Part shown: piece after piece, positions 35,430 through 44,670 of the stretch
Layout: every line of letters starts with the position of its first letter
Position numbering within the stretch: position 1 is the stretch's first letter
DNA from: PALSA-612 sp963755155
GTDB lineage: Bacteria > Actinomycetota > Thermoleophilia > Gaiellales > Gaiellaceae
Assembly: GCA_963755155.1 (NCBI GenBank)
Contig: CAVWIV010000005.1
Location: forward strand, 150,352-214,351
Length of the DNA stretch: 64,000 nt
Direction: 5' to 3'
The notes under the pieces: model-generated
Databases searched by the model: none
What the model was told of the DNA's origin: nothing
What the model saw: the letters and a program-made list of their open reading frames with translations, nothing else
Made by a program: the position numbers and the translations under genes

Positions 35430-36564
35430 CCCGCTCGACGTCGTAGCCCCAGCTGCGCATCGTCGCCAGCAGGGTCTCGCAATGCTCCTCGTCGCGCGTT
35501 ACGAGCGTCAGCCAGATCTCGGTCTCCGCGACGTCGATCGACGCCCCCTCGCGGCGGTGCTCGACGTCGACGACGTTCACGCGCTCCTCGGCGACGAGAT
35601 CGAGGAGCTTCAGCAGCTCGCCGGGCCGATCGGGCACCCGCGTGCGCACCACGAGATAGCGGCCCGCCTCGGTCAGGCCATGCCGCATGACCGAAATGAG
35701 CGTCGTTGCGTCGATGTTCCCGCCCGACAGGACGACGGCGACGGGGCCCGTTCCCTCCACCCTGCCGGCGAGCAACGCCGCGACGCCCGCCGCGCCGGCC
35801 CCCTCGACGACGAGCTTCGTCCGCTCGAGGCAGAGCACGATCGCCTGCGCGATCTCCCCGCTCGAGACCTCGACCATGTCGTGCGGGTCGAGGATCGTGC
35901 TTGCCAGGCCGCCGAGCTCTTTCACCGCGATGCCGTCGGCTACCGCGAAACCTTCATGACCCGTCCGCACGCCCACAACGCGAGTCCCGGGCATTGCCAG
36001 CGCGATTCCTGCGGCGAGCCCGCCACCGCCAACCGGGACGACCACCGCCTCGACATCGTCGAGCTGGTCCGCGAGCTCGAGTCCGACCGTTCCCTGGCCG
36101 GCGACGACGACCGGGTCCTCGAAGGCGTGGATGTACGTCGCGCCCGCCGACTCGGCGTGCTCTTTGCCGGCCTGCACGGCCTGCTCGAAGCCCTCGCCGA
36201 CAAGCTCCACGTCGGCGCCGTAGTTGCGCGTGGCCTCGACCTTCGCCATCGGCGCGTCCTGCGGAACGAAGATCGTGGCCGGCACCGCGGCCTCACGCGC
36301 CGCCCACGCGACCGCCTGGCCGTGGTTGCCGGCGCTCGCCGAGACAACCCCTCGCGCACGCTCATCCTCGTCGAGCGCCCTCACGCGGTTGACGGCGCCA
36401 CGCACCTTGAACGAGCCCGTCCGCTGGAGGTTCTCGGCCTTCAGCCACACGTCGCGTCCGGCGAGGCGGCTGAACGTCTCCGAGCGGATGACGGGCGTTA
36501 CGCGAGCGATGCCGGCGAGCTGCGCGCGAGCGCGCTCGACGTCAGCTGCGGTCGGCAGCGTCAA
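35422..36564 (-). CDS. ilvA: Threonine ammonia-lyase (threonine dehydratase) with ACT domain
   Basis: 380 residues from a TTG start. The PLP Lys lies in RTGSFKVRGAV. SAGNHGQAVAW and VPVGGGGLAAGIAL bind the cofactor phosphate. The C-terminal 80 residues form an ACT regulatory domain (VVRTRVPDRPGELLKLLDLV). The reaction is threonine to 2-oxobutanoate and ammonia, the first step of isoleucine synthesis. A catabolic TdcB-like role is possible. The gene overlaps the 5' neighbour (meaB) by 23 bases and converges on the MBL gene by 8 bases. Confidence 0.9.
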   Translation of the reverse strand: MTLPTAADVERARAQLAGIARVTPVIRSETFSRLAGRDVWLKAENLQRTGSFKVRGAVNRVRALDEDERARGVVSASAGNHGQAVAWAAREAAVPATIFVPQDAPMAKVEATRNYGADVELVGEGFEQAVQAGKEHAESAGATYIHAFEDPVVVAGQGTVGLELADQLDDVEAVVVPVGGGGLAAGIALAMPGTRVVGVRTGHEGFAVADGIAVKELGGLASTILDPHDMVEVSSGEIAQAIVLCLERTKLVVEGAGAAGVAALLAGRVEGTGPVAVVLSGGNIDATTLISVMRHGLTEAGRYLVVRTRVPDRPGELLKLLDLVAEERVNVVDVEHRREGASIDVAETEIWLTLVTRDEEHCETLLATMRSWGYDVERVS

Positions 36565-37517
36565 TCCGAAACACCTTCTCGAGAATCTCCGACACGGCGC
36601 TCAGGGGATCGAGCTCGCGCCGCTGCACCGCCTCGAGCACGCGGGCGAGCTCGGGATCGTCCGCGGACCGCGTGCTCGAGATGCGTCTTCGCCCGAGCGG
36701 ATGACACGGCGAACACCTCGGCCGCGAGGTGCTCGCGCCGCCGCTCGTCGAGCAGCCCGTCCTGCTCGAGATGCGCGCGATGCTCGCCCAGGCGGTCCCA
36801 GAGCTCCGCGACGCCTTCGCCGCGCAGCGCCTCCGTCAGCACGATCGGCGGCTTCCACGCTCGTTCGTGATCGAGGGCGAGGATCGACCGCACGTCCGCA
36901 ACCATCGTCTTCGCCGCAGGGTGATCCATCTTGTTGACCGCGATCACATCCGGAATCTCCATGATCCCCGCCTTCAGCGCCTGGATCGAGTCGCCCGAGC
37001 CGGGCATGAGGACGAGCAGCACCGTGTCGGCCACGCGCACCACCTCGACCTCGCTCTGGCCGGTGCCGACGGTCTCCACGAAGACGACGTCCTTGCCCGC
37101 CGCGTCGAGCAGGAGCAACGCCTGCAGGGAGGCCTCGGCCAGGCCGCCGAGGTGCCCGCGCGTGCCCATCGACCGGATGAAGACGCCGGGGTCGAGGAAG
37201 TGATCCGAGAGGCGGATGCGATCGCCGAGCAAGGCGCCCTGCGAGAACGGGCTCGACGGGTCGACCGAAATGACGCCGGCCGTCTGCCCGAGGTCTCTCG
37301 TATGGCGTACGAGCGCCGCGATGAGGGTCGACTTGCCGACCCCCGGCGGCCCGGTGATGCCGATCGTGCGTGCGCGCCCGGTGCTCGGATAGAGGTCGCG
37401 GACGATGCCGGCGGCGAGGGCGTCGCCGTTCTCCACGAGGGAGATCGCGCGCGCCAGCGCCCGGCGGTCGCCTCCGGAGATCCCCGCGACGAGGCTCTCG
37501 CGCGTCCAGTCGGCCAT
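36542..37517 (-). CDS. meaB: Methylmalonyl-CoA mutase-associated GTPase MeaB, one frameshift
   Basis: About 325 residues from ATG at 37517. P-loop GITGPPGVGKSTLIAAL, VISVDPSSPFSQGALLGDRIRL, VFVETVGTGQSEVEV and VNKMDHP follow the G3E/MeaB family (formerly ArgK). MeaB protects adenosylcobalamin-dependent mutases by GTP-gated cofactor handling. One base is out near 36675, between AVR and ADDPELARVLEAV. The corrected tail is LSAVSEILEKVF. No mutase gene lies in the window, so the partner must be elsewhere. It overlaps the upstream MFS stop by one base. Confidence 0.87.
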
Positions 37518-38779
37518 CAGCCGGCGACCGAGACCGGCGAGACGTCGCGCTCGGTTACGTCCTCCTGCGCGGAGCGGAGCAGGAGGAAGCCGACGAGCGC
37601 CCCGAGGCCTGCGCAGACGGCCGAGATGGCGAACACCCAGCGTGCGCCGACGGCGTCCGTCAACGGCCCCGCGACGACCATCGCCAGCCCGAGCACCGCG
37701 AAGTTCGTGCTCATGATGACGGTGAAGACCCGGCCGCGGACCTCGTCGGGGGCGCCTCGCTGGACGAGGAGCGAGTTGTAGACGACAGCCGCGCCGTTGC
37801 CCGCCCCTCCCAGCAGCATGCACGGCAAGGCAACCCAGACGCTCGGAGAGATCGCGGTCGTCAGTCCGCCGAAAGCCATGAGCGCGATGGCGCCCGTGTA
37901 CACGAGCACGATCCCGCGCACTTCGAGCCAGCGCGGCGCATAGAGGCTGCCCAGAAGCAGGCCGAGGCCTGAGGCCGCGAAGAGGAGGCCGAAGGCGACG
38001 TCCCCGCTCACATGGCCGCTCGCGAACGCCACCTTCGCGAGCACGATCTCGGCCACGTTGATGCCGGCGTTCGCAAGCATCACGAGATTCCACGCGCAGA
38101 ACACCGCGAGCAAGACGCGTGACCGGAAGACCGTCGCGAACCCGTCGCCCACGTCTCGCCAGTGGCCCCGCGACACCGCCTTCGCCGTCTGGAACGCGGC
38201 AGGAGCGATGCGGAGGATGAGCGCCGCGGAGACGAGGAACGTCGCCGCGTTGATCCAGTAGGCGGAATCGGGGCTCGAGGCGGCGACGATGATGCCGCCG
38301 ATCGCCGTCCCGATCGTCCACGACAGGTAGTCCCCGGCCCGGAGCAGCGAGTTCGCCGACGGGAGCTCGGTCTCGGCCACGAGGTTCGGCAGGCCCGCGT
38401 ACGAGGCCGGCCGGAAGAAGCCCGTCGCGAAGCCGGCGGCGGCGGCGAGGACGATGATCGCCTCGGGGCTGTTCGTGAACGGAAGCGCAATGAAGATGCC
38501 GACCCGCGCGAGATCGGCGACGACCATGATCCGGCGGCGCGAGAGCCTGTCGATCAGCGGGCCGAAGAGCAGGCCTATGGCGACGGAGGGCAGGAAGTCG
38601 GCGACGAGAAGCGCGCTCACCCACTTCGCCGAGCCAGTCCGGTCATAGACGTCGATGGTGAGCGCGACGACCGCGATCCAGGTCCCCAGTCCGGACGCGA
38701 ACGTTGCCGCGAACAGCGTCCGGAAGCCGGGGTTTTGGCGCAGCAGACCAGGTTGCCGGTGAGCCGGGGCGCTCGACAC
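37517..38779 (-). CDS. MFS transporter (MFS_3/EntS-like)
   Basis: 420 residues with 12 helices from a GTG. Helix 2-3 loop motif LFGPLIDRLSRRRIM and the second-half PDEVRGRVFTVI are typical of the EntS-like exporter branch, which exports siderophores or drugs. ATG of meaB overlaps its stop (TGATG), so both are coupled. Substrate unknown. The hisC gene follows upstream on the same strand, with about 14 bases between. Confidence 0.85.
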   Translation of the reverse strand: MSSAPAHRQPGLLRQNPGFRTLFAATFASGLGTWIAVVALTIDVYDRTGSAKWVSALLVADFLPSVAIGLLFGPLIDRLSRRRIMVVADLARVGIFIALPFTNSPEAIIVLAAAAGFATGFFRPASYAGLPNLVAETELPSANSLLRAGDYLSWTIGTAIGGIIVAASSPDSAYWINAATFLVSAALILRIAPAAFQTAKAVSRGHWRDVGDGFATVFRSRVLLAVFCAWNLVMLANAGINVAEIVLAKVAFASGHVSGDVAFGLLFAASGLGLLLGSLYAPRWLEVRGIVLVYTGAIALMAFGGLTTAISPSVWVALPCMLLGGAGNGAAVVYNSLLVQRGAPDEVRGRVFTVIMSTNFAVLGLAMVVAGPLTDAVGARWVFAISAVCAGLGALVGFLLLRSAQEDVTERDVSPVSVAG

Positions 38780-38793
38780 GTGTGGCTTGGACC

Positions 38794-39903
38794 TTACCGC
38801 TGCCCGCCGCCGCCGACGACGGCCGAAAGGGCCCCGTCGAGAACGGCGTGGTCCTCAGCAGTCCCTGCCGTGATCCGAACCGCGCCCGGCGCGCCGAAGC
38901 CCGTCAGCGGCCGGATGATGACGCCTTCCTGCAATAGGCCGTCCACCAGCTGGGCGGTGCCATCGCCCGTGTCGACGTAGAGGAAGTTCGCCACGGCAGG
39001 GCCTACAGGATCGAGGCCGTGCCTGGCGAGGATGTCCGAGAGCTCGGCTCGCGCCTCGGCCGTCGCCAGCCGCCGACGCTCGATCTCCGCGGCGGCATCG
39101 AGGCTGGCCAGCGCGGCCTCCTGGCTGGTCGTCGACATGTCGAACGCGCGCCGCACCTTGCCGAGCTCGCGTACGAGCGCCTCCGGCCCCACGCCGTACC
39201 CGATGCGCAGCCCGGCCAGGCCGTAGATCTTCGAGAAGGTCCGCACCACGAGCACGTTGTGACCCTGCTTCAAGTACGCCTCGATCGCGTCGGCGTACTC
39301 CGGGTTGCCGACGTACTCGAAGTACGCCTGGTCGACCACGGTCAAGACGTGGTCGGGCACGGACTCGAAGTACCGGTCGAGCTCGGCGCGGTCGTTCGCG
39401 GTGCCCGTCGGGTTGTTCGGGTAGCAGACGTAGACGATCTTCGTGCGCGGGCCGATCGCCGCAAGCAGCGCGTCGAGGTCGTACCGGTGGTCGCGGAGCG
39501 GCACGAGCCGCGGCACCGCGCCCATCTTCTGCGCATCGATCACATAGCTCGAGAAGGAGGGCCAGCCGCAGACGATCTCGTCACCGGGATCGAGCAGTAC
39601 CTGCGCCAGGCAGTCCATCACGCCGTCCGCGCCGGCGCCCGGCGCCACCTCCTCGAAGCGCACGCCGTGACGGTCGGCGAGGGCCGCACGCAACCGGTAG
39701 GCGCCGCCGTCGGGATAGCGATTGAGCTCCCGCGCCGACCGCTCGATGGCCTCGAGAGCGGCGGGCAGTGGGCCCCACGCGCCCTCGTTCGAGGCGAGCT
39801 TCACGACGCGCTCGAGGCCGAGCTCCCGCTGCAGCTCCTCGACGGGCTTGCCCGGCTCGTAGGGCACGAGATCGCGGATCGCAGGTCGGAACGGGCTCGG
39901 CAC
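38794..39903 (-). CDS. hisC: Histidinol-phosphate aminotransferase
   Basis: 369 residues from a GTG. It is a class I/II aminotransferase with VCYPNNPTGTA (Asn for the PLP ring), VVDQAYFEY (Asp) and FSKIYGLAGLRIGYG (Schiff-base Lys). The start FRPAIRDLVPYEPGKPVEELQRELG and KLASNEGAWGP are strongly HisC-like. It converts imidazole-acetol phosphate and glutamate to histidinol phosphate. A related aromatic aminotransferase cannot be excluded because no other his genes are here. Divergent from the LON-domain gene. Confidence 0.85.
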   Translation of the reverse strand: MPSPFRPAIRDLVPYEPGKPVEELQRELGLERVVKLASNEGAWGPLPAALEAIERSARELNRYPDGGAYRLRAALADRHGVRFEEVAPGAGADGVMDCLAQVLLDPGDEIVCGWPSFSSYVIDAQKMGAVPRLVPLRDHRYDLDALLAAIGPRTKIVYVCYPNNPTGTANDRAELDRYFESVPDHVLTVVDQAYFEYVGNPEYADAIEAYLKQGHNVLVVRTFSKIYGLAGLRIGYGVGPEALVRELGKVRRAFDMSTTSQEAALASLDAAAEIERRRLATAEARAELSDILARHGLDPVGPAVANFLYVDTGDGTAQLVDGLLQEGVIIRPLTGFGAPGAVRITAGTAEDHAVLDGALSAVVGGGGQR

Positions 39904-39956
39904 GGCGAGACTCTATCTCCGGAACCTGGAGGACTCGCGGCCACTACGCTTCTCGC

Positions 39957-40571
39957 GTGCCCGAGATCGGCCTGTTCCCGCTCGCGCTCGTGCTCACCCC
40001 GACGGAGCGCGTGCCGCTGCACATCTTCGAGCCGCGATACAAGGAGCTCGTCGGCGAGTGCATCGCCGACGGAGAACCCTTTGGCCTCGTGCTCGAGGAC
40101 GACACCGGTCGCCGCGACATCGGCACGCTCGCGGAGGTGAAGGAGGTCGCGCACGTCTTCGACGACGGGCGGATGAACATCCTCGTCGAGGGCGCCGGGC
40201 GCTTCCGGATCACGTCCTGGACGGAAGGACGTGCATTCCCCACCGCCGAGGTGGAGCCGCTCGATGACGAGGACGACGCCACGCCCGATCCCAAGACCAC
40301 GGACGAGGCGCTGGCCGTGTTCCGCAAGCTCGCCGCCGTGGCGGATGCCGAGATCGACGAGCCGGACGGGTCATCGGGCTCGCTCGCGTTCGAGATCGCC
40401 GCGCACATCGACTTTGGCCCGGAACCGAAGCAGGAGCTCCTCGAGCTGCGTTCGGAGCGGCACCGGCTACAGCGGCTCACGGAGCTGCTCGAGCACGCAC
40501 TCGCTGCGATGACCCGCGAGCGCGAGATCCGCGAGCGCGCCGCCACGAACGGCCGCGTCTCGCTGGGCTAG
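39957..40571 (+). CDS. LON peptidase substrate-binding domain protein
   Basis: 204 residues from a GTG. The N-terminus IGLFPLALVLTPTERVPLHIFEPRYKELVG is the diagnostic opening of the Lon N-terminal domain. MNILVEGAGRFRI and a helical end (SERHRLQRLTELLEHALAAM) follow. There is no ATPase or Ser-Lys protease domain, so this is the stand-alone form, perhaps a substrate-recognition factor. It converges on the ggt gene. Confidence 0.9.
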   Translation: MPEIGLFPLALVLTPTERVPLHIFEPRYKELVGECIADGEPFGLVLEDDTGRRDIGTLAEVKEVAHVFDDGRMNILVEGAGRFRITSWTEGRAFPTAEVEPLDDEDDATPDPKTTDEALAVFRKLAAVADAEIDEPDGSSGSLAFEIAAHIDFGPEPKQELLELRSERHRLQRLTELLEHALAAMTREREIRERAATNGRVSLG

Positions 40572-40603
40572 CTAGCCGCTCTGACAGCGCCTCGCGGGTG
40601 CTT

Positions 40604-40638
40604 GACACGCGACCGGTGCCAGGCACCAGTTGCGTGTC
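40604..40638. repeat. Long hairpin between convergent genes
   Basis: GACACGCGAC pairs with GTTGCGTGTC, and inside it GGTGC with GCACC around CAG; one C-A mismatch lies between the two parts. Together this is a 15-base-pair stem. It lies between two genes that face each other, so it may end transcription from both sides. The GGTGCC/GGCACC core resembles short palindromes repeated in soil actinobacteria. Confidence 0.55.
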
Positions 40639-40676
40639 TGTACCAACTCTGGTCGATTCTGTTGCACGGGCGGCGG

Positions 40677-42188
40677 CTAGACGACGATGCCGTGGCCGCC
40701 GCGGCGAGGATCGCCGGCCGCCGCGAGCGTGCCGTCCGGCCTGCGCTCGACGGCCGCCACCCCGCCGAAGAAGAGATTTCTCCGGCGCCACCGCACGACG
40801 TCGTAGCCTGTTTCGGCAAGCTCGTCGAGTGACGATGGGTCGTGCCCGCCCTCGCAGTGGACGTGCGCCCCGTCGACGTGCACGCGAGGGCCGTCGATCG
40901 CCTCCCCCACGCTCAGGCCGTGGTCGACGACGTTGATGACCACCTGCATGACGGCCCCGCGGAGTCGCACCGAGCCCGCGCTGCCCAGAACGAGGCGCGG
41001 CTCGCCGGCTCTCGACACCACGGAGGGCGCCATCATGCTCGTCAGCCTCGTGCCCGGCTTCGGCGCGCGGCCGCCCGGCTGGAGGTCGTACTCGCCGAGC
41101 ATGTTGTTCATGTGGATGCCGGTGCCGGGGACGACGACGCCTGACCCGGCGCCCGTCGACGACGACAGTGACGCCGCATTGCCCTCGGCGTCCATCGCCG
41201 AGATGTGCGTCGTCCCTCTCGGAACCTCGGCTGCGACCTCCGACAGCAGCCGCCTCGCGAGCCCGCCGCGGTAGAGCTCGCGCGTGAAGCGCTCGTCTCT
41301 CGCTTCCGTCTGCGAGCGCAGCGCCTCGATCACGCGCACGAGCTCGGGGGCGGAACCGGCAGCGTTCGCCGCGCCGGCACGGTCGAGCAACGCAAGGCCG
41401 TATCCGATCAACACGCCGCCCGAGGACGGGGGCGGGTTCGACTCGAAGACGTGGCCGCGATACGCGACCTCCACCGGCCGGCGGCGAATCACGCGGTACG
41501 CCTCGAGATCGCGACGCGTGATCGCTCCTCCGTGCTCCTGCACGTGCGCCGCGATCGCCGCGCCGAGCTCGCCGCGATAGATCGCGTCCGGCCCCTCCGC
41601 CGCGAGCACCTCCAGCGTCGTGGCGAGATCGGGCGCGACGAGCCGATCGCCGGCCACGAGCCTGGCCCGCCGGCCGTACACGTCCCGGCCCTCGGGCGTA
41701 TGCCGGAGGATCGAGTCGAGCAGCGCGTGCAACAGCGCTTGCGCCTTCGTCATCACGACGCCGTCGCGCGCGAGCTCGATCGCAGGCGCCACGAGCTCGT
41801 GCCACGGCATCGTGCCGTGCGACCGGTGTGCGGCAGCGAGCCCGGCGGCCGTGCCCGGCACGGCGCACGACGCATGCCCGATGAGGAAGCGCTGCGTCGT
41901 CTCCGAGCCCTCGAAGGGGATGTCGACGGCGTCCATCTCGCCATCGGCGCGCGCGGGCAACCCCTGACCCGGCGCGGCGACGAAGAAGTCGAGCAGCCGC
42001 CTCGATCGGTCCTGGGCTCGATGGACGAGCATGAAGCCGCCTGCCCCCGGACCTGTCAGCGGGCTCTCCGCGACCCAGGACGCGAAGGCCGCTGCGATGC
42101 AGGCGTCGACCGCGTTGCCACCCTCCTCCAGCGCCCGGGCGCCCGCCTGCGCGGTGACCTCGTGCCCGGCGGCGACCGCACCCCTCAT
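40677..42188 (-). CDS. ggt: Gamma-glutamyltransferase
   Basis: 503 residues. GNAVDACIAAAF and PGAGGFMLVH open the large subunit. The autoprocessing site is GTTHISAMDAEGNAASL, where Thr326 becomes the N-terminal nucleophile of the small subunit. SSTGAGSGVVVPGTGIHMNNMLGEY follows. It hydrolyses or transfers the gamma-glutamyl group of glutathione-like compounds. No clear signal peptide is present, so a cytoplasmic place or non-standard export is implied. It lies 12 bases downstream of ftsZ and may be cotranscribed. Confidence 0.92.
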   Translation of the reverse strand: MRGAVAAGHEVTAQAGARALEEGGNAVDACIAAAFASWVAESPLTGPGAGGFMLVHRAQDRSRRLLDFFVAAPGQGLPARADGEMDAVDIPFEGSETTQRFLIGHASCAVPGTAAGLAAAHRSHGTMPWHELVAPAIELARDGVVMTKAQALLHALLDSILRHTPEGRDVYGRRARLVAGDRLVAPDLATTLEVLAAEGPDAIYRGELGAAIAAHVQEHGGAITRRDLEAYRVIRRRPVEVAYRGHVFESNPPPSSGGVLIGYGLALLDRAGAANAAGSAPELVRVIEALRSQTEARDERFTRELYRGGLARRLLSEVAAEVPRGTTHISAMDAEGNAASLSSSTGAGSGVVVPGTGIHMNNMLGEYDLQPGGRAPKPGTRLTSMMAPSVVSRAGEPRLVLGSAGSVRLRGAVMQVVINVVDHGLSVGEAIDGPRVHVDGAHVHCEGGHDPSSLDELAETGYDVVRWRRRNLFFGGVAAVERRPDGTLAAAGDPRRGGHGIVV

Positions 42189-42200
42189 GCGGACCCGGCC

Positions 42201-43547
42201 CTACAGATCAGCGAGGAAGCTCGGCGGCGACGTCTCGTCGCCGTTTCGCCGCCGCGGGCGGTCGCCGAAGCCCGTGGCCACGATCGTCACCCACACCTGC
42301 CCGGTGAGGCGCTCGTCGATCGTTGCACCGAAGATGATGTTCGTCTCGTCGCCCGACCGCTGGCGCACGATCTCCGCCGCTTCGTTCACCTCGTAGAGCG
42401 AGAGATCGTCGCCGCCGGCGATCGACAGCAGGATGCCCTTGGCGCCGACGATGTCCGACTCGATGAGCGGCGAGCGGAGCGCGCGCTCCACCGCCTCCAC
42501 TCCGCGGTTGTCGCCGCTCGAGTAGCCAATGCCCATCAGGGCGTTGCCCGCGTCGGCCATGATCGTGCGGACGTCGGCGAAGTCGAGGTTGATAAGGCCG
42601 GGCAGCGTGATGAGGTCGCAGATGCCCTGGACGCCCTGCCGCAGCACGTCGTCGGCGATGCGGAAGGCGTCGAGCATCGAGGTCGACTGGTCGAGCACCT
42701 CGAGCAGCCGCTCGTTCGGTACGACGATGACGGTGTCGCAGGCCGCACGCAGTGCTGCGACGCCCTCGTCGGCGGCGCGGCGTCGCTGCGTGCCCTCGAA
42801 GCGAAACGGCAGCGTGACGATGCCGACCGTGAGCGCGCCCAGCTCTCGGGCGATCTCGGCGACGATCGGAGCGGCGCCCGAGCCGGTGCCGCCGCCTTCG
42901 CCGGCGGTCACGAACACCATGTCAGAGCCGCGCAGCGCTCGTCTGAGCGCGTCTCGGGCCTCCTCGGCCGCGCGCCGGCCGACGTCGGGATCGGCGCCGG
43001 AGCCGAGGCCTTCGGTGATATCGCGCCCGATGTGGATCTTCGTCGGCGCGTCAGCGCCCTGCAGCGCCTGGATGTCGGTGTTCACGGCCACGAACTCGAC
43101 CTGGTGGATGCCGGCGTCGATCATGCGGTTGAGCGCGTTCAGCCCGGCGCCGCCGACGCCGACGACGCGGATGACCGCGATGTACGCGCCCGAGTCGGGT
43201 CGGGGCGCCGTCTGCAGCGGAGGCGGCTCGGGCAGGCTCTCGAGCCAGAGGTCGCCCCGGACGCGCTCCTCCTCTTTCTCGCGCGGGCGCTCGACGGGCT
43301 TCGGCTTCGCCTCGGGCTCGGCGACAACGGCTTCGGCCTTCGGCTTCGGCGCGGTTACCTCCGGCTCAGCAGGCTCTTCCTTGGCGAAGTCCGGTGTGTA
43401 CTCGACCGTCTGGTCGAGCGCGAGGCTCTCCTGCTCCGCGTCCGGCTTGTCGCCTTCGGAGCGCTCGGCCTGCTTCTGCGCAGCCTCGGTCGCCCGGAAG
43501 AGCTCAGCGAGCGGGCCCTCACGCATGCTGGCGCGCTTGCGTGCCAT
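42201..43547 (-). CDS. ftsZ: FtsZ tubulin-like GTPase with long N-terminal extension
   Basis: 448 residues. The GTPase core begins only near residue 124 (VIRVVGVGGAGLNAL), so the first 120 residues are extra. They are Glu/Lys/Pro-rich, with a short helix (LAELFRATEAAQKQAE) and a PKPKAEAVVAEPEAKPKPVE stretch. The core is complete: GGGTGSG (218-224), NTD, and T7 loop NLDFADV (320-326). The C-terminus ends PPSFLADL, like the short tail that binds FtsA/SepF. GGAGG before the ATG at 43547 confirms this start, 29 bases inside the end of the ParA gene. Confidence 0.9.
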   Translation of the reverse strand: MARKRASMREGPLAELFRATEAAQKQAERSEGDKPDAEQESLALDQTVEYTPDFAKEEPAEPEVTAPKPKAEAVVAEPEAKPKPVERPREKEEERVRGDLWLESLPEPPPLQTAPRPDSGAYIAVIRVVGVGGAGLNALNRMIDAGIHQVEFVAVNTDIQALQGADAPTKIHIGRDITEGLGSGADPDVGRRAAEEARDALRRALRGSDMVFVTAGEGGGTGSGAAPIVAEIARELGALTVGIVTLPFRFEGTQRRRAADEGVAALRAACDTVIVVPNERLLEVLDQSTSMLDAFRIADDVLRQGVQGICDLITLPGLINLDFADVRTIMADAGNALMGIGYSSGDNRGVEAVERALRSPLIESDIVGAKGILLSIAGGDDLSLYEVNEAAEIVRQRSGDETNIIFGATIDERLTGQVWVTIVATGFGDRPRRRNGDETSPPSFLADL

Positions 43548-44289
43548 TGAGGACCTCCTTCGCCAGGTCGCGGTACGCCTCGGCGGCGGTACCGGTGGGG
43601 TCGTACTTCAGGATGCTGGCGCCCTTCACGGGCGCCTCGGCGTACCTAATGGTCTTCCTGATTCTCGTCTTGAACACGAGGTCGCCGAAGTTCTCCTCGA
43701 GGATCTCGACGGCCTCGCGCGCGTGCAGCGTACGGCCGTCGTACATCGTCGGCAGGATGCCCTGGATCTCGACGTCCGGGTTGAGGTTCTCCCGGATCAT
43801 GGTCAACGTGTTCTCGAGCTGCACGAGGCCGCGCAGCGACAGGTACTCGCACTGCACGGGCACGATCACGCCGTCCGACGCGACGAGCGCGTTGATCGTC
43901 AGCAGGCCGAGAGACGGCGGCGTGTCGATGATGATCCAGTCGTAGTTCTCCTTCACCGGCGCCAGCCCCTTCTCGAGAGCGCGCTCGCGGCCTATCAGGC
44001 TGGACAGAGCGAGCTCGGCGCCTGCCAGATCGATGGACGAGACGGCGAGGTCGATCTCTCCTTTGTGAAGCACTTGCTCGATCGGCAGCCGGTGCACGAG
44101 CACGTCGTACATCGAGCGCTCGATCGTGTCGGGGTTGAGCCCCTGGCTCATCGTGAGGTTGCCCTGCGGGTCGAGGTCGACGGCGAGCACGCGGAGGCCC
44201 TGCTCGGCGAATGCCACGGCGAGGTTGAGCGTGGACGTGGTCTTCGCCACGCCGCCCTTCTGGTTGGCGAACGCGATGACCCTTGTCAC
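43519..44289 (-). CDS. ParA/Soj-type ATPase
   Basis: 256 residues from GTG at 44289, preceded by GGAAGGAG. The deviant Walker A is KGGVAKTT (11-18), followed by VDLDPQGNLT and IIDTPPSLGLLT. A longer open frame reaches an ATG at 44355 without a ribosome site. The protein dimerises on nucleoid DNA when ATP-bound and helps segregate chromosomes or place division proteins. No parB gene and no parS-like site are in the window. Coupling to ftsZ by 29 bases of overlap suggests a division-site role. Confidence 0.88.
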   Translation of the reverse strand: MTRVIAFANQKGGVAKTTSTLNLAVAFAEQGLRVLAVDLDPQGNLTMSQGLNPDTIERSMYDVLVHRLPIEQVLHKGEIDLAVSSIDLAGAELALSSLIGRERALEKGLAPVKENYDWIIIDTPPSLGLLTINALVASDGVIVPVQCEYLSLRGLVQLENTLTMIRENLNPDVEIQGILPTMYDGRTLHAREAVEILEENFGDLVFKTRIRKTIRYAEAPVKGASILKYDPTGTAAEAYRDLAKEVLNGTQARQHA

Positions 44290-44373
44290 ACCTGCTCCTT
44301 CCGAGGTGTCCGTGTCCGCGGCCGCGGGACGACGTAGCGCTTGCAAAAAGCCCATTCCGAGCGTGACTTCGGG

Positions 44374-44601
44374 TCAGGCTAGCAGAGTCCTCCCCGCGCA
44401 CTCGGAGTCCGAGACAGCCCGCCGGAGACGCTCGATCGCGTCGTCTGCGCCCTCGGTCGGACCGGGCTCGGCGCGCACCCACGCCTCCGCCTCGACGACG
44501 AGCTCGCGCAGCTCAGCGAGCATTACGCCGGCCGGAGAGCCGCAGCGCTCGAGCTCCTCGATGCGCTCCAGCCGCTCGAGCACCGACCGCGCCTCGTCCA
44601 T
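44374..44601 (-). CDS. Small helical hypothetical protein
   Basis: 75 residues from ATG at 44601: MDEARSVLERLERIEELER followed by two more acidic helices and a final SECAGRTLLA. GGAGG lies directly before the ATG, closer than usual, so an earlier start is possible. It is upstream of parA on the same strand and divergent from the second cyclase gene. No family recognised. Confidence 0.5.
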   Translation of the reverse strand: MDEARSVLERLERIEELERCGSPAGVMLAELRELVVEAEAWVRAEPGPTEGADDAIERLRRAVSDSECAGRTLLA

Positions 44602-44670
44602 CCTCCGAAGGTAGCCGCGGAGGTCCTTCGCAGCCGTGCCACCTTTGTGCCAAGTTCGTACACTCGCGCG

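Noticed and set aside
44290..44373. A parS centromere site near parA
   Set aside because: No sequence resembling the parS palindrome was found in or around the gene.
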